Assembly (NCBI GenBank): GCA_013396755.1
Contig: VWZF01006903.1
Location: 1,088,968 to 1,152,967, forward strand
DNA: 64,000 nt
Direction of reading: 5' to 3'
Source: Sclerurus mexicanus
Lineage: Eukaryota; Chordata; Aves; Passeriformes; Furnariidae
The stretch's first letter is position 1; each line of letters starts with the position of its first letter. The notes under the pieces are model-generated. The model ran no database searches and was not told the origin of the DNA. It was given only the letters and a program-made list of their open reading frames with translations. Positions 49,259 to 59,500 of this stretch are shown one piece after another. The position numbers and the translations under genes were made by a program.

Positions 49259-50769
49259 GTAAGTGCACCCTGTGCTTTTGGCAGGGACAGAGCCTTTACT
49301 GATGGGGAGGTCCAAGGGCATGAAGGGTGTTACTTCCTTCTTATTCTGTACCGAGAAAAGTGTGGTGTTGGCACTGAGCAAGTTAAGGAAGTGTGATTTT
49401 ATGCTTCAGCTCTCTCTCCAGTTTCAAATGCACTAAAGACACTTGTGAAAAGTGCTAAAGTGATAGACAGTGAAGAACTTAAAGCCCCTTTTTGCTTCGG
49501 GAAGAGGTACAGTAGAAGCTAAAGGTCATCCTACGTTATATACTGAAGGGGTCAGCTTTGAGTATACAGTACAATTCAATTCCCAAACACATTTAGAGTT
49601 TAATCCACCTCTTCTTTGCTAAGAAATTCAGGAAAGGTGGCGGTTCTCAATTCTGCAGTGATCTGAGACCTCCCCATACTCAAATAAGGTTCAAAGCAAT
49701 GGCCAAATTAAAGCCCTACTGATGTTAACTAGCTTTGAGTAAATACTTACTGCTTTGATTCTAAGTGCTCCTCTCTCTCTACATGTAAGCTTTGCCATCT
49801 GTGTCCAGAAGTACTGGCTTTCATGGTTTGTCTGCTTGACATCGTCCACACTTAATTCTAGGATAAGAAGGTCAATTCAGATAAGGCACGATGCAATTAC
49901 ATGTAAAACAAAACCTCAGTAACTTCTGTACAGAAGTGAAATGGAAACCTATTGATAGCCCACCATAAGTGCTGCCCGGCTGTCTCACGCTGCGTCATGG
50001 CAATGCATTTAGTACGGACCAAGCAAAAGGCAGACAGATTGCTTTCCTGGAATTTGCTCAGTTAATGGAGAAAAATCCACCCTGATCTAAGCTGGCTCCA
50101 GCAGTTTCTCAGAAATATTAATGTCTCAAGCTCTCATGGCTTTAATAAAGTAAAATATAATGTATTTCAATGGAAAACAAATTCCCCATTTCTTCTCTTC
50201 TAGCACTTGGTGCAGCTGATAGCTACAGTACTAGTTTCAAGCAGAGCATGCTGAGCTAATTATATTTCTGCTAAACATTGTTGATTTCTTGATTGCTAAT
50301 GTGGTATTTGAGAGTCAGTGATTCTCAAATGTCAGCTGAAGAATCCATCTTTACCAATTTGAAACCCCTAAATGCAGATCTTGTTTTACCAATATTCCCA
50401 GTAAAGAATTACTCTCTCTGCTGCTTGTCTGGCAAGTGAGACAAATAACAATTTCCAAAGACTGTATTTTTTTCTGAACCACATTTAATTGGCAGGAGCA
50501 TGGAGACTCAGAAACGTTTTCATTAATGCTTTATTATTAATCAGTAAAAGATGGATGCAACAGTTGAGGGAACCATTAAGCGGTGAATTCCCTAAACAAT
50601 TTACTGGAGCTTCCTTGCCCTATTAGTGCAAATGTTGGGACAGCACAATGCGAATGAGCTCCCCCTTTAGTGTGCTCTTTATGAAAAGGGAAAAAACCCT
50701 ATAACTGGATAAATCTAAACTGTTTGGTAAACAAATGCAAATGACATTATTTTTCTTAATTTTTCTAAG
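49259..50769. promoter_or_regulatory. Possible conserved developmental enhancer block
   Basis: Especially from about 49,880 the sequence is rich in transcription-factor-type motifs and poor in repeats: a perfect 16-bp palindrome ACTTCTGTACAGAAGT (49,922-49,937), many TAAT/ATTA cores near 50,245-50,300 and 50,520-50,545, and a FOX-type GTAAACA (50,727-50,733) one base from a perfect octamer ATGCAAAT (50,735-50,742). This density and texture resemble conserved non-coding elements near developmental genes. Conservation itself is not visible here. Confidence 0.3.
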
Positions 50770-50838
50770 GTTCTGTGGGCACAGCATTCATACAGTTTTT
50801 GGATGATGAGTCATGTAAATATTACCTTCATATTTTTG
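50770..50838 (+). other. Candidate exon (69 bp) before a 69-bp mini-intron
   Basis: An acceptor (tttttctaag) and a strong donor (TTTTG|gtaagt) bound 69 bases, an exact codon multiple, open in two frames (VLWAQHSYSFWMMSHVNITF or SVGTAFIQFLDDESCKYYL). A textbook acceptor (ctttttacatcttacag) ends at 50,907, so 50,839-50,907 could be a 69-base intron, at the lower limit for vertebrates. That intron is also in frame and stop-free in the first frame, so retention would leave a frame reaching TAA at 51,037-51,039. The products are unrecognised. Confidence 0.2.
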
Positions 50839-50907
50839 GTAAGTTCCCCTTTTTCTTTATTTTGCTTGTATAACATTATATACACTATTTCTTTTTACAT
50901 CTTACAG

Positions 50908-52146
50908 TACTGGAACCTAACAGTAATTAAGCCTGAGTTTCAATTTAGAGACACACGTCTGGGTGTCCTGCAGCGAGGGTGTACCAGGAGGAGAGCCTTT
51001 CTGGCTGCTGCTCAGCAAAACAGAGGTTCTCATTTCTAAGGGCAGGCAGCTGAGCAGCATGCAAGGTCTCCAGCACAGTAGAAGGGACAGGGAGGTGCAA
51101 AGCCACATTTGTGTGGGAAAAGGGGAGGGAGTGAAAATGAATCCAACTGCTGGCATAAAAGTACAGGAAAAAGGTTTTGTAAAGACATCTGGATATGCAA
51201 ATTCTTACCTGGTTCTTGCCATAAATCTGCCTGTTTGGGAGTCTATAGTGACTGGTCATAGGAACAACATGTGAATTCAGTTACTCTTGTAAGCAGAACT
51301 CTTAATTTTTAGAAACTTTCCAGAAAATACCTCTACACTATTACCAGCACCATGGCAGCCTTTTTTACTGCCTTTGTCACATTGACACCTCTCGGCAATA
51401 ACCGACTGATGGCATGTGGTGGTTGGAGCTGTCATAAAACAGTAACCCATGGGGAGGTTGCTCCTTGGGGTGCCCCTGCTCTGCCCTCACTTAACCAGAT
51501 AGCAGTGTAGCTCTGGGGTCACTCATGGTCTGTTGCAGCCAGAAAGGCTGGGCTCTGTGTATTTTAGTGGATCATGGCCTGAGTTATGGTTCTCCTGGAG
51601 TCACAAGTGAAGGCAATGACCAAAGCAGCCCTCCAGCATCTGTTTCACATTACTGGATGCTGAAGACAGAAGGATCCGCTCTCCAGTCTCAGTTTACTTC
51701 CATCCAGTTTCCTGGAACTTGTAGTTTGTCTCCTGGTTGAGGTAAATGTCTCAAACACTGCTGTCCTCCTGATGTGCTTGATGCTGCATCTCCTTCTCTT
51801 GCACATCTCTCACTGGGTGCTGTCTGATTTGCTCTATTTCTTCTCAGCTGATGCTTGTAAGCTAATCGGTTTCCTTGAGAGCAGTTTTTCATACACCCAG
51901 ATATGACATGGGGGAAATATCCCACTACCCTATTCCTCAGTCACGTAATATTCAGGCATGAAATGCCGACATCTGCAGACTTGTAACCATTTTTATGCCC
52001 TTGGGTGAAAATATCTGGGATCAGAGAAACTGAGGAATGGAATTAAATTGAAGATACAGCACAGTATATTCTCATCCAACATGGAATAACATTGACTGAA
52101 TGAGAAGAAAATAGCACATCTTTTTGCCTAGTTTGCTCTCTCACAG
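50908..52146. other. Non-coding or terminal-exon sequence
   Basis: Immediately after the acceptor at 50,906-50,907 the plus strand is open for 43 codons (starts YWNLTVIKPEFQFRDTRLG, contains a basic CTRRRAFLAAAQQ, stops at 51,037). A minus-strand donor-like site (AACCAG|gtaagaat) lies near 51,205-51,214. The rest shows short frames only and no recognised repeat. Confidence 0.3.
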
Positions 52147-52230
52147 GATTACTTTCTCAGCAATGCAAATCAAATCAGATACATCCATGAGACTATTTAC
52201 TGCTTTCAACTCAAATTGGAAGGGCAGCAG
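52147..52230 (+). other. Candidate exon (84 bp), best splice borders in the window
   Basis: The acceptor (cctagtttgctctctcacag) and donor (GGCAGCAG|gtaagaat) are both close to ideal, and the length is a codon multiple. In phase 0 it reads DYFLSNANQIRYIHETIYC followed by FQLKLEGQQ, a balanced protein-like composition; a second frame is also open. Phase 0 is compatible with an open frame in 50,770-50,838. Coding into the next candidate (54,332) would meet a stop after one codon. I recognise no family. A non-coding exon is the more cautious reading. Confidence 0.3.
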
Positions 52231-54331
52231 GTAAGAATGGGTATGTTTATTTTCTGTTTAACTCTCAGGAGCAAGTCACAATCCTGGGACCTATCATGAT
52301 TGACAAAGCAAGTCATTAGATAATTACATGGAAATCCCTTTTATTGAAACATCTGTGTTAAAATGTGCATGCTAAACAGAATTCTAATAGGCTATGAGTC
52401 TAACTCCCTAAGCTTTAATTTGGTAGCAGAGACATTTGACGCATTTTCAGCATTGTTTCAAAAAGAGTTTAAACAGATCTCATTATAGGGTAAGAGTTTT
52501 TGGAGAGAAACGATATTTTGCTTTGGCATTAAAGCAAAGGTTTGATAAAAAGCTTATTATGACATATAACATAAGCACAGTTTCAAGCTACAGTGTCTGA
52601 GTTATTTCTTGTTTCAGCCTTCCCCTTCGGTTCCCTATTCCCCTTTCTGCCGGGTCACCAGCTCTTTCCTTTCACTCCAGTTCCTCTACTGTAGTTTATT
52701 CTTTTCCACTGGCTGCAGAGGGATCAAGCCTCTGTGTTGTCATTTGGATGCTTCACCAGACATTGTCCTTCTAGGTTTCTTAGTCAGCCAAGTTCCAGGC
52801 TGCAGATCTTGGGTATCTTCCCATTCCTGTATCCCATGAAGTCCTGGTCTCTGGCTCTGTGCTGATGTTAGCAAATGAGTATACCCCAAAGGAACAGACC
52901 TGAAGAGGACAGGGGTTGGCACGCAGCTGGTGGCTGAAATCCACCCTGTACACATTTTAGATTTTGCTTTGGGCAAGTTCTAGCTTGGTGCTGTGGGGAC
53001 CAACTGGAGCAAACCTTTCAGTTTAACTTCGTCTGAAAGGCACGTCCTGAGGCTGCTTGATGATGGAAACCAAAACATGGAGGTTTGCAGAGCAGAAGGC
53101 AGTATTAACTAAAATGCTGATATAGGTTGCACCTCCCTCTTTCCTGGCCTTCTCTGTGATTTCTGTTATGGCTTTGTCTGGTCAAGGGGAACTTTTTCTG
53201 TTTCCCAAGACCCATTTGCACTTGATGAGTGTCTCTCTTCCTGACATGAATTTTCCAGGCTCACTCTTTCTTTCTTGCTGCTCAAATTCCAGCAGGAAGA
53301 GAAGAAGACAGCCTTCCAGCTTGACTCTAGCCAGGAAAGTCACATAGACCCACCTCCAGAGCACTTGGCAGCATACAGGCAGTATCTCCCATGAAGAAGT
53401 CTAAGCACAGAAGTGTATTTCTATTGCTTCTTCAAAACCGTGAAGTGTTTCAAATCTATCCATAAAGTAGTTATTAAAAAAATTAGCTGTAAGAAATAAA
53501 GTTCTTTCCTTATTCTCAAATTTAGCCTAATTTTCTAAAATATTTTTCTTCAATTTAGCCTAAATAAGGAAAAGATCATCTTGATCTCTAGGAGTTTAGT
53601 CATAGTATGAGCCTCAAATGTACAGTCCTATGATAGGAAATAGGAGATATCCCTGCATTTAGGTATTTAGTTTTTTTACTTGTGATGCTGCAACCTAGGA
53701 ATTCTCCACATGGCTTATCTCTAGAGCTGCAGTTGATCATATTTTTATTAATATTTATGTAGCAATACAAATATGTGAGTTTGTTGTTTTGTTTTTTTCC
53801 CAGCAAGTCAACACACACAACCTTCTCCCTGTTGTAAATCTGTCAAAAGTCCTCAGGAGACCTGGATTCACAAGGCTCCAAATCTAAGGTGCTTACAGGG
53901 AAAGCTTCTTCATGAATAATACTTGAGTGAGTAACTCTACTGCTGTCTGTGAAATTGCTTGTACAAAGGGGAATATTGGAAGGGTTTCATGCACTGATGA
54001 TCATTGCAGGTGTCTGTCTGTATGAAGCACCCTTATCTATTAACTTCCCTTTCTTGTCTTTTTCTTTCTGTTTGCCCACCCTTTAAAAACACAAACAAAG
54101 TTTTCCAAGACTATAAATCTAGGACTTTTTTTCTCACTCTCTTTGAGAAAAATCCATGACAAAATGTTGCCTCTGTTAGTATTTCCTAGTGTGTACTCTG
54201 GTGTTACCCACTAGAGTAAGACTTCCTATGAGGGCATTCTTCTGGCCAGGATCCAAATAGATTTTTTACAGGTAAAAAGTCTCAAGTACCCCATGATATC
54301 AACTTTTTTTCCTTCTTTTTTTTCATTTTAG
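52231..54331. other. Non-coding stretch with pyrimidine-rich patches
   Basis: A pyrimidine-rich section (52,600-52,720) with several AG-ended tracts could hold alternative acceptors; the first (cttgtttcag, ending 52,617) opens a 74-codon frame to 52,839 with no recognisable domain. A weak MIR-like phrase (CTCAGGAGACCTGGATTCA) occurs near 53,853-53,871. A 9-base phrase TTTAGCCTA recurs within 60 bases near 53,521-53,566. No gene was recognised. Confidence 0.4.
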
Positions 54332-54439
54332 ATATAAAGAGCAAGACATGAAGATTGTAATAGCTACATGAAAATAGGGACAAAGCTATAAAACACACGT
54401 GGCAAGAAGAATCAAGGATCTCTGGAAATTGCATCTTAC
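54332..54439 (+). other. Candidate non-coding exon (108 bp)
   Basis: A very long pyrimidine tract (ccttcttttttttcattttag) ends at 54,331, and a good donor (CTTAC|gtgagtg) follows 108 bases later. The interior is purine-rich with GAAGAATCAAGGATC-type splicing-enhancer character. All three frames contain stops, so if spliced it is a non-coding or untranslated exon. It is the strongest single argument that the plus-strand candidates form a non-coding RNA. Confidence 0.28.
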
Positions 54440-56340
54440 GTGAGTGTTACAGCATCATCATTCTTTGTGGATGATAGTCATATTTAGTTATTTTGCTTTT
54501 TGGAACAATTGTGGACATCTTTTGATGTATGCCATGTAACAATTTTCCTTATATTTCTTGGACTTTAGTTTGCTGGCCGCTTACCTTACTTCCACAAAAC
54601 AAAGCTCTCAAAGAGCCTGAAAAGAAATTTCCTTTTGATTCTGCTTGTGGGAATTGAAGATTCATATGCATTAAGCTTTGTCTGAAATAGATATTTCATA
54701 AAATCCATACAGTGGCATCACTATGTCAAAACTGTAGGTATTCCATTTAATGGCCTTGCCAATATCTAAAGAAAATGATAGGATAAATAATAAGCAAAAA
54801 CCTTTAGATGGACTCTACATCTGCAAATAATAATTTTGTCATGAAGAAGAATTTTCTGAACCATCTCTTTGAGATGCAACCATGAGACAGTGGTACAGAC
54901 CCACAAGTTAAATGGCCTCTGGCTCTCTATGTAAAGCAGAAACCAATTAGAAATATTACAACTTATCAGGCCTAAATTAGTCATGAGACAGTGACAATCA
55001 ACATAGTCGTATCCAAGAAAAATGAAACACATCTTTATGAATAAGATTATCTGCCACCTTCATCCCCTTTTAATGCCACCTGGGGTGAGTTACCTTTCCC
55101 AGTGCCCTCACGTTGGTGGTTTCAGCATCTCACACAACAACCTGTGGAAAGGAAGGGCCGAGTCTGGTCCCCTGCTGCTTGTGCCCTGCCTTGTGTGGAA
55201 ACATTTCAGTCTCTTTTGTCTGGTGCCAGGGGCCAGGCTCATCCGAAACCAAAACCTTTCAGTTCCCTAATGCCTCAGTGCTGCTTCTTTGTTCAACAAA
55301 GCCTTGAAAACATAAAAACCCCACTACTTATTGCCTTACATGCTTTTCATTATAAATGCTGCCCCGTGGTAATTCTCCAGGACAAAAATTGTGCCTTTTT
55401 GCTTTAGTCTAGCAAAGCTTTTATCAAAAACTATTAGGAATATGGGAAATGGGTATGGAAGGATGCAGTGGTCTAAGCTGCTCGTTCCCTCGCTATCCCT
55501 GTTGGGCACAGGCTGTCTGCCTCTCCACAGATGTTTTCCTTTGCGCACTCATACAGTATAAAATGAAACAGGTCTAAAGTACCTTTATTACTGCTAAATT
55601 GGATCACTTAAACAGTTAGCCTAACATACTTAATTTGGCATTTGTGTTTTCCTAAGAACATGAGTTTGGTTTCATTTGTTTCATTTCACCCTGTACCCAG
55701 CTGTCTGTAATTTTACTAGCAATTTCTATACTTCTATGGTGACCTAGATAAATATTACTAAATTATGTAGATTTTATAAAAGCCAAACAGGTAATGTCAT
55801 TAACCTCAGCCAGTCAAAAATAATCCCATTAAATTTCCGGTCAAATTGCCTCATGATGAATGCACAGTCAAACTCACAAAAATTAACCATTTCGCTGCAG
55901 ATCAGTACATCAGGTACTGAATATTTTTCTTCATCCCTTGCTATAATAGTGTGTTACCACAGAGCTGTCAGCAACCAGTGGATAGCAATACAAATATCTG
56001 GTGCTCTGAGGTCCACCTTGAAGACACTGGTGTTGTTTGACATCAGAACCTGCATAAGTCGCATTTGCACTGCTTGTCTCTGGCCATAGGAATGGCTTTT
56101 CAAAGGCCTTGAATTCCAGTGAAATACTATCTTTTTCTGCTCTTTTATTAGCCTCAATGCACAATTGTTTTTCTACACTTTGCATCTTTTCTGTGCTAAA
56201 AAGTACAAGACTTAGATTGATAAAACTATACCTGCTCTTCTCAAGACTATAGTAAAGCTATTGGATCAGGAAATTGAATCAATACAAGGAATTTCCATAT
56301 GGAGATTTCTATTAATAGCTTTGCATTTCTATTAAAGCAG
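54440..56340. other. Non-coding stretch, no recognised gene
   Basis: AT-rich sequence with short overlapping frames (the longest, 101 codons at 55,102-55,407 on +, has no domain). No repeat family was recognised. The segment ends in the acceptor-like sequence ttgcatttctattaaagcag. Confidence 0.5.
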
Positions 56341-56540
56341 GATAACTCTTCAAGCTTCAGAGATACGGATGAGCTGAAAAGCTGAAAGAGGAGCTGATTG
56401 GCCGTTTCTGCTTTGTGAGGCTTTTCTTGGGGCCATGCTGTGGCTGAGTAATCCTGGAGCATGGGAGCTGCACTGTATGATGGCTGGATCCAACCGGCAC
56501 CTGTCAGAGCCTCTGAATGATACAATCCCCGACAAACACA
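56341..56540 (+). other. Candidate exon with short start-containing frame (200 bp)
   Basis: An acceptor-like sequence (tttctattaaagcag) and a strong donor (CACA|gtaagttt) enclose 200 bases. From ATG 56,435 a frame runs 35 codons to the donor: MLWLSNPGAWELHCM, then MAGSNRHLSEPLNDTIPDKH, ending in phase 1. A strong acceptor (gctccttttccttacag) at 57,824-57,841 would add six codons and a TAA, with an AATAAA motif at 57,857-57,862. The result would be a 41-residue peptide or, more probably, a non-coding transcript carrying a short frame. The protein is unrecognised and chance is a real alternative. Confidence 0.22.
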
Positions 56541-59500
56541 GTAAGTTTTGTTTCTTTAGGACTCAACATTTCTTAGCATAATTGGGAAGAATCAGAGCTG
56601 ATGTTCATAATGCAGCAATTGTCATTCCAAGCCCTCAAACCCCTTGATGAATGGATCAAGTGACCTTCATCTCTGGATTAAAAATGTGAAATAACTAGCC
56701 TGGACAGTGGTAGTCTGAAAAATGTTCCAAATGCTCCAGATTCCCAAACTGGGCAACTGCTGGCTCCTTCTACCAGGAGCCCACTCCTGAGTAGTTCACA
56801 ATTTGTGCCTGTGCAAAGCTCTTGGATCCAGGTCTGGACCTCAGGGCAGGCTTCTCACATCCTTCTCCCTTGCCCAGTCCACCCCTCCTCACCCCAGGGC
56901 ACACTCCTGCAGAAAGAGCTGATATGGCCACTGAGAGGCTGAGAAAAAAGAGAAATGGGAAGCACATTCTGAGGAAGGCTAAGAGCCACCAAGGAATTTT
57001 TTATCACACTACCAGGGGAATTCAGCAGAGAAATACACATGGGAAATACTGACTAAGGACTCTCTCCTTCCTTAAGCTGTTTATGCCATGCATAATCAAT
57101 GCCCAGATTTTTTTCTTGTGATGTTTTCTAGCAAATACTTTTTCTTTTGTCTGAATTATACCTCTATCCTATATGTCTTCTAGTATTGTTACTCTTATGG
57201 TAAGTACTGGTGGTTGAAGACACTGCTGTGCTTTCCTTGAGTGTTATTTTTGTCTTTGTGTGATTCCTATTGAATATACTGAAGTGTAGTTGCTACTGCT
57301 AGTGGAGAAATGTGGCATTTAGTTCACTGTTAGCAGCAAAGCAGCAAAATCTGGTTGAGAGTTGTGCATGCAGAATGAACACACAGGGCCTCTAAAACAC
57401 CTCTCTAGGGTGAGAGAGCACAGTCTCAATCTGTTTAAGTAGATGAGGATAGCACTTTCAAGGTACCACACTACCCATTTGATGTGTATCAACCAGCCTG
57501 TTAAATAAGGCCTTTCCTTTAGTACACAGAGCTATATGCACCAAACTCTGCAAAACTTCTCTTTTCACAACCTGGAAATCATGTGTAGTATCTCTGCATT
57601 ATAGCTTCCATCATGCCCACAATGATATTGGAACCCAGCCTCTGTGTAATCATTTTCCAGTATCCGCCTTATCTTTCCCCATGCTGGAAAAAGCCTCCAC
57701 GCACTTGAATTCAGAAATTATTTTATCTACAGAGAAATGAGTACCTCCAAGAAATCTCACCACTTACAGAAGTTTTTCATGTACTCAATACACAGTTCTT
57801 TGTTTTTGGAAGGATAGATAAACTGCTCCTTTTCCTTACAGCAGATATGAGTCAAAAATAAACCTAGATGTGCTTTATCAGTTCACCTGGGAAAAAAACC
57901 CTGGTATTCAGGGTGGGCTACATGTCCTCCCCGAGGTCACCGTTTGTCTCCATCCTTTACTGACTCATTTTGGAGCCCACACCCTGGTGTGCTGGTGGGT
58001 GCTCCTGGCTGCCAAGGCACAGAGCTCTCCCAGCCTGCCCTGCAGCAGCAGGAGAGCATTCCCTCCGTGCACTTCCCTAAAGGGCTGTCCTCAGCCTGCA
58101 TGTCCCTGTGCACCTGACCTTAGGGTAATCCACATTCCCACCTGACAATGTACATCAGTGTTGTCTGCCTTTCACTGAACTTATCTGCCTGTTGCCCTAA
58201 TTTCCAAAGAGCTGAATTCACTCTCTAATTCTGCATGGTGCCCCTAAACTGGGTTTCCAGTTTTCTTTCCTCTTTTCCTCCAAAGGCCATGCTATATTTC
58301 CAAAATCTTTATTTAATTTTGGGACATGTATTTACATTTGAGATTACCTATATTTTGTTTTTTCTTTTAATATGTGTATGGCATATAGCAAATGAAATAG
58401 AGATTTATATTCTGTTGAACTCTGGCCAAGGATTGCAGGGTACATAAATATGACTGATAAGGAGCTGACGGACCTCTGCAACTGAGAAATAGACTTGTTC
58501 ATAATATGCAAAGATGGTTGGGAGGAGACACAAACAAGTTCTTAAGGTGCTAAACCGTCAGCAGCAAAAATCCCCATAATGTCATGGCCTTCTGATTTTC
58601 ACAAAAGTCCAGAATCTTACCTTTGAGTTTACTTCAAGAATGAGTTAAGCTTTTTGGTTTACTTCTTTTTCTCTTGCAATTAATTTAGCCTTAACAAACC
58701 TTTTTGCCATTGCAAGTTCCTTATTTTATACATAGAATATATGTACTCGCTCATCATAGATTTATGAGTACTTTGAAACTCACATATTTAAACAAGAGAC
58801 TAAAATCTCTCTGTTATCTGCTTAATGCCATAGGAACTGTCAGTGTGTTTATTAAATATTAGTGGTCCTGATACAACTCTGGAAAAACATAAGGGCCTGA
58901 TTTCTTGTAGGAGCTCTCAGCAGATGAGAGCTGACTCAGGGGAAGTGCTCAACATCAGTAAGGGATAGCATAACACTGTCTCTCACTGGAGCTGGGGCTG
59001 AGCTCATTTATTGCTGGCTTTATGTGCTGTTGGTTTTGCTTTCACTATAGCTTTCAGTGTCCCTGCCTCACTTCAGGCTTCCCCTTGCTCCAAGCCCCAA
59101 GGAAACCTCCAGGCATACGTGCCTAATCGAAGGAGACAAGGTTAGGAAGAATTGCTACGACACTGAGTTGGAAATGCAAGGCAAAGGAAAGTAAATCTGC
59201 TGTTTAAGGTATTATTTGATTCTTACTTTTACCTGAGGTGATATATGAAGTCCAGGGCAGAGAAGGGAGATGAACCTTAACCTTCCATTTGAGCGCATTT
59301 AACCATAAAACTGTCATTTGTCACAGCATGCATGATGAATGCACAAACACAACTGCTTTGCACATTGCCCCTCGTGGAGGATTTTACAGTCATGACACTG
59401 CACAGGAATCAGCTGGCTTGAGTTAGTTCCCTACAGCTGCTGTACACCCTCCTCAGCACCGTGAGGAACCAGCCCTCAAGGCTGACGTGCCTCTTCCAAG

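Noticed and set aside
53850..53875. MIR-like phrase CTCAGGAGACCTGGATTCA on the plus strand
   Set aside because: Only about 20 bases resemble the MIR consensus and the following sequence does not continue the match.
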